The notes below the pieces were generated by a model that did no database searches, was not told where the DNA came from, and saw only the letters and a program-made list of their open reading frames with translations. Positions 47,101 to 58,100 of a stretch of 64,000 bases of DNA are shown one piece after another. This DNA comes from Madurella fahalii (Eukaryota; Ascomycota; Sordariomycetes; Sordariales). Made by a program: the position numbers and the translations under genes. Numbering within the stretch: the first letter of the stretch is position 1; every line of letters begins with the position of its first letter. The stretch covers positions 8,333,001 to 8,397,000 of the forward strand of contig CM056875.1 of assembly GCA_029876055.1 (NCBI GenBank), written 5' to 3'.

Positions 47101-47493
47101 TCGGCCCCTTCGCCGGGGGGGCCGGTGCAGGCGGCGCATTGTAAGTCGGCTTCTCATCTTGGTTCGTCACCACGGCAGATGGCCCATTTCCGAGGTTGAA
47201 GTCGATGTCATCGTCATCATCCTCTTCAACCTCTTCCTCGTATCGCATCTGCGACGTGTCACCCCCATTGTGGTCTTGGTATTGACCTGCGTCTTGGGCA
47301 TCGTCATTCTTGGTTTCGGCAGCGGCTTGCACGGCCGAATACTGATCGTGCTCCTGCGCGGCCGCCGGCTTAGAGGCCGGCTCATCGTCGTTGTAGCTGT
47401 CCGGTTGTCAACATATACTCGGTGTAAGAGTCAGTGGGACAGGACATACAGGTCGGCAAACAGCTCGTCGTCGAAGTTCTCGGGTTCCGTCAT
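44140..47493 (-). CDS. Hrp1/Nab4-type RNA-binding protein (two RRMs)
   Basis: Five exons on the minus strand, 47493-47450, 47396-47085, 45709-45669, 45598-45435 and 45375-44140, give 598 residues with phase conserved throughout. The start reads MTEPENFDDELFADLYND. An acidic N-terminal domain is followed by two RRMs at about 119-275: RNP2 KMFIGGLNW and RNP1 RGFGFLTF, then RNP2 KIFVGGVSQ and RNP1 RGFGFVTF. The C-terminal half is low complexity: Met/Gln repeats, long Gly runs and RGG-like boxes, ending NRGFHPYARS. The yeast homologue belongs to cleavage factor IB, binds the efficiency element of pre-mRNA 3' ends and shuttles in mRNA export. The last motif resembles a PY-type nuclear import signal. 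Intron 2 is unusually long (1375 nt). DAZAP1/Musashi-type hnRNPs are the close alternatives. Confidence 0.9.
46610..46665. repeat. GT/TC-rich microsatellite in Hrp1-type gene intron
   Basis: Imperfect GT repeats with an internal TC block, within the 1375-nt intron 47084-45710 of the minus-strand gene (so CA/GA on the transcript). Confidence 0.8.
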
Positions 47494-48074
47494 GGTGGGC
47501 TGGTATCTGGGTTTCTGTGATCACGGGGATGGGCGTCGGGGAAGGGAACGCGATGTCGCTGCCTGCTGAATGGTCGCGCAGTCAAAGAACTGCAATGCAG
47601 AAGGCGGACGTAGATGAGGGGGAAAAATAAAGAAACGTGTAAAGAAAAAGAAAAAACGCCTCCAGACAACTGTCTTTTAGCCGCGCAGAGGAAGCAAGAA
47701 GCGCGGTTGATGGCGATGTTTATGGTTGAGTGGTGACTAAAGTTGCAGGTTGCGAGCGACAGCCGCCGCTCAAAAGTTGATGCGCAGGTCCTCTCACTCG
47801 GCGTCGGGGTGGGCCGCTGCCACTGCCTTGTCCAAGCGTCAATGCCCCCTGCCGGGCAGAGTGGGGCAGCGCCACTGCAGGTTGTGGAGAGTGGAGAGTA
47901 TCGACTTGTCTCCAGCAGCAGTCGGCCGACTGTCCAAGGCCGGCAAGCAGCTGGTCCGGGTGCCAGCTCGTGAGACGGAGCAGTCCACGACAACGACACC
48001 ACGTCCACATACCATAGCTCATAGCCCATAGCCCGAGCAGACATGCAATTTCAAGGCATCTTCGCGAGCACTAC
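47494..48074. promoter_or_regulatory. Shared divergent promoter region (Hrp1-type / Gyp1-type)
   Basis: 581 bp between two divergent ATGs, containing the 5' leaders and promoters of both genes. An AAAGAAAAAG-type purine tract lies near 47624-47657. No specific operator was identified. Confidence 0.5.
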
Positions 48075-50107
48075 ATGATGTTCTCTTCTTCCGCCGGCGG
48101 CAAGAAGGCCCCTCCCCAGGTAAGGAGCTGAATCGCTCTCTTCAAGGCGTTCCGCTGATGTTGGATGCGCAGCAGGAGATGGTGCAAGTCGGTATGGGCC
48201 ATGTTCGACCATGTGTCGTCTTCTAGCACGGCTAACTTTGCTCCTGCGTGAACCACAGACAGGTCCGAGTACGTGTGGCTCTTTTCCCCATTCATTCTTG
48301 CTACCGAACTGACCTGAACCTCGCAGCTCCGCCTCGCCCTTCTGGAGGGCCCCTCCCCGAGAGACACCGAACCTGGTTGTGGGCGCGGCCTATTCCCATG
48401 CCGACATGCTCCAGTTTGTTTCCATCCACCTATTTGGCACGGCGCGCGACTGACTTGCAACAGTAGGACCGTCTCGGGGTCGGGTTCGCGCCCAAGGACC
48501 CCGCCGTCGGCGACTGACCGACCGGCAACGAACTCCCCGTCCAGAAAAACCAGCTCCAAAGTCACGTCGCCACCGTTTAAATCGTACATAAGCTTCCTGT
48601 CGAGCACCAACGAGGATTGGACCGCAGACGATGCCGAGGATATGTACGGCTACGAGTCGGACGACGGCGATGATTTCGGATTGCCGAGTCTATCCAACAT
48701 GAAGAGAAGGACGAGGCGGAGGGCGGAACAGAGCAGGGCGAAAACTGATAGCGGACTTGGCGACGATGACGACGACGCAATCGTTGCGCTCCCACGAAGA
48801 AATTCGGACAGCGCCGACATCGCCATCGAGCGGCCGGCATCGATATACCCCATGCCCAAGAAGAGCGAGGGCAAAATACTACGGCCGCAGTACAAAGACA
48901 TACTGCGCGATCCAGCTAATGCGCTCCACCTAATCAACCACCCATCCATACCTCCAAACGCCACCCCCAAGGAGATTGACGCCATCAACTCGAGGATCAC
49001 AAGGATAAACAAATTCAAGCGGCTACTGCAAGCATCAACAATACCCCTGTCCGACCTCCGGGCGCTAGCATGGTCGGGCGTGCCAGGAGAAGTCCGCGCC
49101 ATGACGTGGCAACTCCTGCTCAGCTACCTCCCGACCAGCAGCGAGAGGAGGGTCGCTACGCTGGAAAGAAAGAGGAAAGAATATCTCGACGGTGTACGAC
49201 AGGCCTTCGAAAAGGGAGGGGGCCCCTCGACTCCGTCGGGGAGGGGCGGCCGCGGGCTAGACGAAGCCATCTGGCACCAGATCAGCATCGACGTGCCGCG
49301 GACCAACCCCCACATCGAACTCTACGGCTACGAAGCCACGCAGCGCTCGCTCGAGCGCATCCTCTACGTCTGGGCAGTGCGGCACCCTGCGAGCGGGTAC
49401 GTGCAGGGCATCAACGACCTGGTAACCCCCTTCTGGCAGGTGTTCCTCGGCACGTACATCACCGACCCGGACATTGAGCGGGGGATGGACCCAGGCCAGC
49501 TCCCTAAGCCGGTGTTGGACGCGGTCGAGGCCGACTCGTTTTGGTGCCTGACCAAGCTGCTGGACGGGATACAGGACCACTATATTGTCGCACAGCCTGG
49601 GATCCAGCGCCAGGTATCTGCGCTGCGGGACCTCACCGCCAGGATAGACGCCAACTTGGCGAAGCATCTCGAGAAAGAAAATGTCGAGTTTATTCAGTTC
49701 AGCTTCCGCTGGATGAATTGCCTCCTGATGCGGGAAATCAGCGTCAAGAATACGATTCGGATGTGGGACACGTACATGGTAAGCAGGCCCCGTTCTCCCA
49801 ACTCAACATCTTTCTCACCCCCCCGTACTCATCCGATTTCGTGCCGCAGGCCGAAGAACAAGGCTTCTCGGAATTCCACCTCTATGTGTGCGCCGCCTTC
49901 TTGGTGAAATGGTCCGACAAGCTATTGAAGATGGACTTCCAGGAGATCATGATGTTCCTCCAGTCGCTGCCGACGCGCGACTGGACCGAAAAGGACATTG
50001 AACTACTGCTCAGCGAGGCCTACATCTGGCAGAGCCTGTTCAAGGGCTCGTCGGCGCACCTGCGCGGCCCAGAGCCGCGAACGCCGAGCGCCAATTTCCA
50101 GCTCTAG
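48075..50107 (+). CDS. TBC-domain Rab GTPase-activating protein, Gyp1-like
   Basis: Main exons 48464-49778 and 49850-50107 are firm. The 5' end is modelled as exons 48075-48119, 48260-48269 and 48327-48375, which keeps phase and gives about 558 residues, but includes a 10-nt exon and is tentative. After a disordered Ser/Pro/acidic leader, the TBC domain spans roughly residues 250-530. Key motifs: the SGVPGEVRAMTWQLLL block, IDVPRTNPH with the catalytic Arg (IxxDxxR form), YVQGINDLVTPF with the catalytic Gln (YxQ), and FRWMNCLLMREI. This matches Gyp1/TBC1D22, a GAP for Golgi Rab Ypt1. The dual-finger residues are present, so activity is expected. It shares its promoter with the Hrp1-type gene. 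Confidence 0.9.
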
Positions 50108-50739
50108 CTATTGCATAATACAACCTTTATTTTTTTTTTTAATGCGTCTTCTAGGTTAGGCATGCTAGGTTTTGCAACATGGGAGAAAGAGACAGGGAAT
50201 TGCATGATTGGGGATACCTTTTCATATACAGCACAACAGAGCACAGCAGGTTAGCATCTAATACCCGGAAATGTCAAGAGAAGAGAATAGGAAAAGAAGA
50301 TACTACATTCATTTCTGGTATGATAACAAGTAGAGAACAGCTACTCAGTTATGTAGGTCGCTGCAAAAAGTGGACTCGGCATAGGCGGCAGTATACATTC
50401 CACACTGCGAAAAGACACTCCCCAAAAGGACGCAGAGTAAAAGAAGGCTGCTGCTGCCACCGGTTGCGATTTATGTACCTATTGTATCCCAGACGAATTC
50501 AAGACTTCCTAAGTACTGTTTTACTACCGAGCGAGAAGTACAACTCAAAGCCATTTCCTGATTCCCACAATGCGCCCACCCGCCAAAGGACTGAAAAGAG
50601 AAAAACTGGCTCAGCTACTCATACATACGCACATTGCCCATGCGACTACCCAAGAGCTCTCCTCATTCCTCCGCGGCAATATTAAAGAAAGAAAAAAAAG
50701 AAAAAATCTTTCTTACAACCGAGCAAGCAGACGTGTCAC
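50108..50739. other. Convergent 3' intergenic region
   Basis: 632 bp between the ends of the Gyp1-like (plus) and NASP-like (minus) genes. It is AT-richer with a T-run at 50131-50140 and A-rich sequence near 50686-50706. No gene seen. Confidence 0.6.
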
Positions 50740-52262
50740 CTACGCCATAGTCGTCCTCTCGCTGGCATTCACATCGCCCTCTCTCGCCTTCTTTGCCGCC
50801 TCTCCCTCGAGCGTGCCGTCGTCTTCTTCCTCAGCCTTGCGCTTCTTCTTGCGCACGAGCCCAGTCAGGTCGGTCGCCTTCTTCTTGACCTCGTCCGACA
50901 CGGCGGCGGGGGCCGCCGCCTTGGACGCCGGCTCGATCCCCAGCGCCGAGTTGAGGTCCAGGGGCGCCTTGCGCAGCTCGACCAGGCGCTGCTCCATGTC
51001 GGCGAGCATCTCCTTCACGTCGGCGATCTGCCGACGCGTGGCTTCGTTGTCGTCCGGGTTGTGCAGCGTCGCGAGCTCGACTTCCTTGTTCTGCAGCTTG
51101 AGCTTGGTGCTGTTGATGGCGGCTTCGAGCTGGGCGGCTGCCTCGTCGCGGAGGGGCTGGTCGATGGTTTCGCTGCCCGAGGTATCCTTGTCGTCGGAGG
51201 ATTTGGTCATGGAGGCGAACTCGAGGGCCAGCGAGAGCTTGAAGTGCGCTTCAGCGATGATTTCGGACTCGAAGGGGTAGAGCTCCTCTTTGTATTTGAG
51301 AGAAGCGCGGGAGTCGGTGATCGCGTTGGGGTACCTGTTTGTTTGGAGGAAAGAAGAAAAAAGGAGGTGGTATGTCAGCCTGTGTCGGGAAGGATGGGCG
51401 ACGGTCCTTCGCGACCTGCTGTGACATACCTCTCGTTCTCGAGCGAGATTTCGGCGAGGAGATCGTGCGTGTCGGCTAGACGCTCCTTGATGTGCCTGAC
51501 CACCGCAGAGTCGCCTTCGGCGGCGACCTCCTTGCCCTTGCCCTGTTGCGCCTCGTCCTCAGCCTGGATGGACTCGAGCCGTTTGTTGAAGAGCACGCGT
51601 GCGAGGTCGAGAATCTCAAAGGCTGCGGCAAGATCATCCTCCTCCTCTTCCTCTCCGCCCTCGCCTTCTCCGGCGTCATCTTCCTCCCCTCCTTCTTCCT
51701 CCTCCTCCGAGTCGACAAAGTTCTCGTCCCCTTCAAAGTGGAACATGGGCTTCTTCTGCTGAGCGCCCGGGGCTTCCTTCTCTTTCTTCAACACCTCTTT
51801 CGCGGCCGCCTCTCCAATGGCCTCGCCCACCTTGGTCTCCGTCTCGGCAACTACGGCAGCCGGTAACGCCGCACTCTCCCCTGCACCATTCTTTTGCGCA
51901 CTGGCGGCACCGCTGCCGTCGGCCGGCTTGGCCTGCTTTGCGGGCTTCGGCTTGGTCTGCTTCTTCGCATCCGGTGCTTTTCCCCCCAGAACATCGCTCT
52001 TGCTCTGGCCAACCTTGAAAAGCGCCCGCCCATAAAGAAACAAGATCTCGGCGTTGTCGGGGCTCATCTCGCCATTCATCTCAGCCTGCATCTCGGCGGC
52101 CTGAGCGTACACCTCAGCGGCGTCCTCGTACTGCTTGTGGGCGTACAGTGCCGTCGCCCTGGCTGAGAGGTCGGCAAGCGACACCTTGAGGCTCAGCGCG
52201 GCCTGCTCCGGGTCGAGCTCGAGCGGCGTCGCGGTGCCGGTCGTGGGCGTAGGAGTCGCCAT
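50740..52262 (-). CDS. NASP/Sim3-family histone chaperone
   Basis: Two exons, 52262-51430 and 51334-50740, give 475 residues; the join restores ENERYPNAITDSRASLKYKEELYP. The start is ATG at 52262 (MATPTPTTG). TPR-like helices at about 25-75 (SARATALYAHKQYEDAAEVYAQAAEM, NAEILFLYGRALFKVG) are interrupted by a long Lys/Ala linker and an acidic block (about 180-205, Glu/Asp-rich), then continue through FEILDLARVLFNK and FKLSLALEFAS into a coiled-coil-like tail. This arrangement is the SHNi-TPR signature of NASP, Sim3 and Hif1, which bind H3 and CENP-A and deliver them to chromatin. The C-terminus contains a KKKRK basic cluster, a likely nuclear localisation signal. It is divergent from the PPC decarboxylase gene. 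Confidence 0.92.
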
Positions 52263-53077
52263 TGTCCCTAAGCTCTGATGGATAGATAGTGCGGTCAAAT
52301 GACAATGGGTTCGGTTTCCAAACCGGAATGCGGGGGAAATTCGATAAATGGGTTTTGAAGCGGCGGGAATTGGAGGGGTCCAACTCGATTCGCGGTGCTT
52401 CCAGGAGAGCAGAATGAGCTGCTGTTAGTGAGGAAAGCTGCGCTGTGAAGAGCTTCCTTCTGACGCGCAGGTCAGCCCACTGAAGGGACGCGTTTCATTG
52501 GTCCTTGCTAGGGTAGCGTTCCGCGAGGCCAGAAAGTCTGGGTCCAGAGAGAGCACCCACCGAGCATCTAACAACAGGTCAAGTCCGGTTGGAGGAGATC
52601 AAAATGGCCGGAGCCGCCAGGCCATGTCACCGTCATGGCTGAATTGCGATTCCAGAGCTTTGCATTAGCTCTTTCCTTCCGCTTATATTCGCAAGGAGCA
52701 CCAGTCTGTAGGGTTAGGGAATGACGTATGACGTAGTGGCACCCATGCGTCGCAAGTGAGGGGCAGAGAGAGCTGCACGTCACGGCATCGTAAGCCAATC
52801 GAGCACCATTCCAGCGGATTGTGTAGGGGGACGGCGACAAAGCCGTCTCGAGGACTACATGGGCTTCAAGGCAAAGTTAGGATCATATAGGTCGTAGGGA
52901 TACTTAGGGACTGCATAAACTATCTAAGAATGGGTTGTATGCGTTGCACTTGGGCTCCGCTAATATTCACAAGCTACCTCAGCTCTTCTCATCATTATCC
53001 CTCATCGTCTTTTAAGCTTCCCAAGTTGTGACTCTACAATTCATCATCATATACAAGGCCCACAGACACCGCTCAAG
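52263..53077. promoter_or_regulatory. Divergent promoter region (NASP-like / PPC decarboxylase)
   Basis: 815 bp between two divergent start codons. No gene or clear motif is seen; the stretch after 52840 is AT-richer and probably forms the leader of the downstream gene. Confidence 0.5.
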
Positions 53078-54594
53078 ATGCTGCAATCCGTCAACAGTGA
53101 CCATGACAATCACTACACACGCGGCCAGTCAAACTCGATTGAGTCGCTCGTCGCAGCCCGCAATGACGGGAAAAAGCACCTTCTCCTGGCGTACGGCTTT
53201 GCGCTTCCCCAAGAGACGAGATCGTTCCCCAAACTCACAACCAATTTCAGGGCCTCGGGATCGGTAGCGACCATCAAGAGCAAGTTCCCAGCGCCTATGG
53301 ACACATATCTTCCCAATTCCTGACTCGTCCAACCGCCAGTCCCGGTAATCGTCCAGGCGCTAGCCCGCTACGAGGGCCAGCTCTCGATTCGCATCGTCCT
53401 GACCGAGCCGGCCACCCACTTCCTCAACGGTCAGAGCGACGAGCAGCCCACCGTATCATCGCTTTTGATCCTGCCCAACGTCGACGCCGTCTACCGGGAC
53501 CAGGATGAGTGGGGCCCCCAGTCGTGGCGGCGCGGGGCGAGTATTCTGCATATTGAGTCTGCTTCCTTACCTTTGCCGTCTTCTAGCAGGGTTGATTGAC
53601 CACTGTTTTTGGCGCAGGTTGCGGAGGTGTATGTCATCCTCGGACGTTCCCAGAGGAGAGGATGCTCGCTATATTGGTGCTAACAGATGAATGTACCAAA
53701 TAGGGGCTGATATGCTCGTGGTAGCACGCAAGTCACCCACTCCAAAGCATTTTCAATAGTCCGACGAACTAACTTCTGGCAGCCCTCAGCGCAAACACGT
53801 TGGCCAAGGTTCGCAAAGTCCCTACCAAATCAGAGCCCTGAACGCTCATCGGCTTGACCCTGCACAGATAGTCAACGGCATGGCCGACAACCTTTTGACC
53901 TCGGTCATCCGGGCCTGGGACACGGATTCCAGCATCGACATGAGGAAGAAGATCATCCTCGTTGCTCCAGCCATGAATTCTGTACTCGTTCTTCCCCTGC
54001 CCGTCCAGAACCGCCAGACGTGTTGACATTCCTGATCTAGGCCATGTGGAGAAATCCGATCACAAACAAGCAAATACGCGTGCTAAGCGACGAATGGGGT
54101 GTAAAGGAGGACTTGGGCATGGCCGGGGGTGCGCGGCCCATCACGGGGTGGTTTCAGGTCCTCACGGTGAGTTAGCACCCGCCCGGCTACTGTTGTGCCT
54201 ACCGGCTGCTGACCCTTTTCTGGCCACAGCCGATTAGCAAGTATGTTGGCTGGACTGGCCTTGACGTTCCCAGGGACTGGCCTGGAGCTTAGCTAATTCG
54301 GTAACCCGCAACAGGGCACTTGCGTGTGGTGATGTTGGAGGTAAAGTTGTCTCCTAGAGCATTTCCTCTCGTACTTATCTGCTCGCGTCGAAATAGCTCC
54401 GGAATGAGATGCTAACAGCCGCCTTTTCCAGATGGTTGGTTTTATCCCGACCAATATCCCCAAACTCGATATTTCAGTACCGCTGACAACGACCAAATAT
54501 AGGTGCCATGGCAGCTGTGCCTACCATCTGCGAAGCTATCGAGCAGAGGCTGAACCTGGGCTCTTCGGCTCGCGAGTCAAGTCTTGTCGGATAA
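53078..54594 (+). CDS. Phosphopantothenoylcysteine decarboxylase (HFCD flavoprotein), 11 exons
   Basis: This gene is only visible after splicing. Exons: 53078-53190, 53251-53279, 53340-53556, 53618-53628, 53704-53727, 53783-53808, 53868-53981, 54041-54166, 54230-54240, 54315-54340, 54503-54594; total 789 nt, 262 residues, phase correct at every junction. The product matches the PPC decarboxylase/Hal3 fold: ASGSVATIK (FMN loop), the catalytic His in ILHIELRRWAD near residue 118, PLSANTLAKIVNG, the substrate-binding APAMNSAMW Asn near 177, and the catalytic Cys in LACGDVG near 228. It decarboxylates phosphopantothenoylcysteine to phosphopantetheine in coenzyme A synthesis. All key residues are present, so a single-chain active enzyme is likely, unlike the split yeast Hal3/Cab3/Vhs3 arrangement. 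Introns 2 and 5 have GCAAGT donors (GC-AG type). Confidence 0.88.
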
Positions 54595-55164
54595 CCACTC
54601 GGTATCTTAGCTATCACCGCTCAATCAAACTAGTCCATCATCTGATCTACTTGCGGTGCTAATTTCATGCCTGGGGAGGATGTGGCCTGGGTTGAAGATG
54701 TCCGCCGCCTGTCAAACAGGGGGAGAGATGACCAGACAGAGCAGCCACGGAATGTCAACATGCCTCAACCCGGGCTGGCAAAGTAATTAATTAATGTTCC
54801 CGTGTGATTCAGATTCCAGTGGAATAACTAGACTAGTTTAACAAGAAAACAAGGTAAGCAGCGTAACCCAGCTGCACCAAATAAGGTAATGGCGCCGTTC
54901 CCATGGATGTGAATATGATCCGAACCACACCGCTATGCCATGCCCTACAACATGCCGCGCCGCCATGTCTGATGTCTAATATGATTGAATGCTTCCCGTG
55001 AGCAGAAGTTCAGCAGTATTCCTCCTCTCCCTTTCGCTCTCACCAACCCAATCCAACCCCCCTTTCCAGACTTAACGGTTGCTGCTCCGCTCCGGTAAAT
55101 GTACTTGTACAAAGATACTAGCTACATGCCATTCTGCTAGGGAATAAGAGAGTCTTGCTCTCCT
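54595..55164. other. Convergent 3' intergenic region
   Basis: 570 bp between the PPC decarboxylase stop (plus) and the stop of the CCCH zinc-finger gene (minus). It presumably holds both 3' UTRs; no gene seen. Confidence 0.6.
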
Positions 55165-58100
55165 CTAGTCATGGCGGAAAGTGCACTTGTCTCCCTTGGC
55201 GCACTGTCCCTTGGCCCAGAAGGCACACTGCTTGGTGCCAATCAGGCTGCGGTTGATGCCGCGGAGATGGTCCGGGATCTTGCCGTCCCGGTCGTTACTG
55301 TTATTGCTGTTCGTCCGGCGCATGGCATTGGAACCGTGGCCGCCGCGGTTGTGGAGATGGTAATCGCGATCCCGGTCCCAATCCCGGTCGCGGTCGCGGT
55401 TATGGTCGCGGTCACGTTCAGAGCGGCCGCCGCCGTAACCATCACGATCACGCTCTTGGTGGGGTTGGCTGTAGCCATCGCGTTCTGGGTGGGACGGGCC
55501 GTAGCCTTGGTTCTGGCCGTATGCGTCCTGGTATGGGTATGACGCCGCGGGCTGGCCACCTTGCGACTGGCCTTGATTCTGTGCAGCCGACGCCCACTTC
55601 ATGATGTCGAGCAGGTACTGTGCACTCTGCGGATCGGCGGCAGCCGGGGCCGCTGCCTGGGCTTGAACCTGAGTCTGGCTGCTGCCGGCGAGCGCCGCCA
55701 TCAAAGCCTGGATCTGGTTGGGATCGACAGATGGGTACTGTGCCTGAGTAGCGGCCTGCTGGCTACTGAGAGCCGCCAGTATGCTCGAGAGCTGGTTGTT
55801 ACTGTCTGCGTTCTGAGGCTGCGGCTGCGGCTGCGGCTGAGTAACTTGGGCGGCGTACGGGTTGACGGCTTGCGTGTACGGATTCTGCTGCTGGCCATAC
55901 CAGGATTGCTGCTGTTGTTGCTGAGCAGCATAGTACTGCGCCCAAGCTGCCGAGTGATCGGGTGCCGCAATTTGCGCCGGCTGAGCGGTGACGGCGACGG
56001 CGACGGGCTGAGCGACCTCTGGCTGCGTCGGTTGGGGAGCCGAGGCTGCCTGAGCAGTCTTGGCCGCGTGCTCTCGCTGCACTTGCCGAGCAGTTGCCTC
56101 AAGCGAGTCGAGCACCTTCTGGACCTCGGGATTGTCAACCGGATCGCGCCGGTCCGTCTTGGGACGCGTTGGATCGTACGGGTTGGGATCGTTCCAGTTT
56201 TTGAGACGGTCCGAGGTGAGAAGCTCGTACGTCTGCTGATCGCGCCGCGCGGCCACGGCGGGATCGTACCAGGTGCGAGCATCCTGAACGGGTGCCTGGG
56301 CGCGGACTTCAGGCTGACGTGCCGAGTGTCCATTGTACGAGTCGGCAATCGAGTTGATGGACTTCATCGCCTTCGTAAAGTCGGCATAGTCAGGGCGGGA
56401 TTTGGCTTCTAGGCGGCCCAGGGCAGCGCGCGAGCCATGGTACGATCCCCATTGCCTGCATTCATTAGCGCGCTGCATCATTTCCTCGCGTTCCGGCGTC
56501 GCAGGTGGCAAGAGGACTTCGGTTCCGGAAGCTCCAGCTCCAGACAGCGACGGCTCGTAAGGTGGCGATCTTGGGTTGGGCGGAATGTCTGCCGGGTTGT
56601 GGTAGATGGCCATGAGCTCCATCGATTCTCGCTCCCTGATGAGCTTCTGCTCGTCCGTCTCGAAAGTCTTGAGTCCGCCGCGTGTATCGTACGTCTGCTC
56701 CCGCTTCGCATTCGGAATATTGTCTCCAAAATCAATGGCAACAGGCTCCTCCCATTCCCGGTCATTGATCTCGCTAGCCTTAAATCCCTTGCCACCGTGA
56801 AGCTTCTTCATCATTTCGCTTTCCTCGTTGTTCTTGTACCGGCCATCCGTCTTAACGTTGCGAGCCATGTGGCCCTCTTGCTCAGCGATCTCTTCGGGGT
56901 GACGGGTGAATTCCCGGATTTCGGCCAGCCCGTCGCCGCTCCTGAAAGCAACCTTGAGGCCAAGGGCTCTGCGCTTCTCTTTGCGCAGGCGACGCTCCCT
57001 CTGCTCGGGTGTCTCGTTCGGATCGGGGGGGGGCGAGACTTTGGAGGGCGGTTCTAGCCTGTTTACTTTCTTGGGTTCATCGATCTCAGCCATCAATGCT
57101 GAAAAGGCCGATCTGGTGGAAGTGGTCTCCTTGGCCGCCTCCGTAGGCTTGGGTTTAGCCGGCTTGATAGAGCTGGCGGTAGCCTGTGACGGTGGCGTTT
57201 TATCGGTCTTGGCCGCGTTCTTCTGCAATTCGGCCTTCGTGGGCTCGGGTTTTGGCGTGGCCTTTGTGGCCGGACGCGCCTTGCCAGGAAGCAAAAGTCC
57301 AGAGCGGGATTTAGTTTGAACAGGGGCCGGTGCGGCTGTGGAGGGTTTCACGGCGGGGTTTTTCGAAACCGTCGATGAGGACTTCACGCTGCTCGCAGCC
57401 GCTGATGCGGAGGTTGCAGCGTCAGTCGCTGGCTTCTTGGATGAGCGCAAATCACTAGCACTAGCATCATCTTCCCGCGGCCGTTTGGTTCCTGTAGAGG
57501 TAGGAACCATCTTCTGGGCTGGTTTGCCAGCCGCTTTATTGAGCTCGTTAGCCGACGTCGTTGTTTTCGATGATGTCGCCGAGAGCTTTTTGCTGTCAGT
57601 GGCCGGGGTCGTCGGTTTGGACGTAGAGAGAGATTTTTTCAAGTCGCTTCCTGAATTTTCTTGTTTTGAAACGGCGCGCGCCTGAGTCGCTTTCTTTTTC
57701 GCCGACGAGTTTTCGGCCCCGGCGGGGGAATCGCTGCTACTGCCACTCCCGTCGCCGCTGTTGCGCCTTGCAGTTTCATAAACCTGAGCAATAAGCGCCT
57801 TCGCCTCATCGTCGCCTTGCGCTTCCAGTTTGACTCTTATTCCGTTTATCTTCCATGTCTCCAGTTGTTCCAGCTTCACCTTGGTGAGACGTGTGAAGAG
57901 CCGCAGGATAGCCTTGACCAAAGGCGAGTTTGTCTCGCCCAGATTGATCAATCGGATGAGCAAGTTGCTGAAGCTGGCAGGGAGCTTGTTATGCCCGCTC
58001 ATCCTTGTCAACAAGTTGCAGGTATCGACGTTGAGCCCTTCCACAATCGCAAGCTCCAGCTGTGCCTTGATCAGGTCAGGGTCCAAGTCCGAGGCTTTCC

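Noticed and set aside
48577..48840. Minus-strand Arg-rich ORF near the Gyp1-like start
   Set aside because: It lies opposite a firm exon in which the plus frame continues into the TBC domain.
54432..54502. Alternative extra exon (54432-54476) in the PPC decarboxylase gene
   Set aside because: It would need a 26-nt intron and would interrupt the conserved ACGDVG-GAM block; a single 162-nt intron is simpler and keeps the motif.
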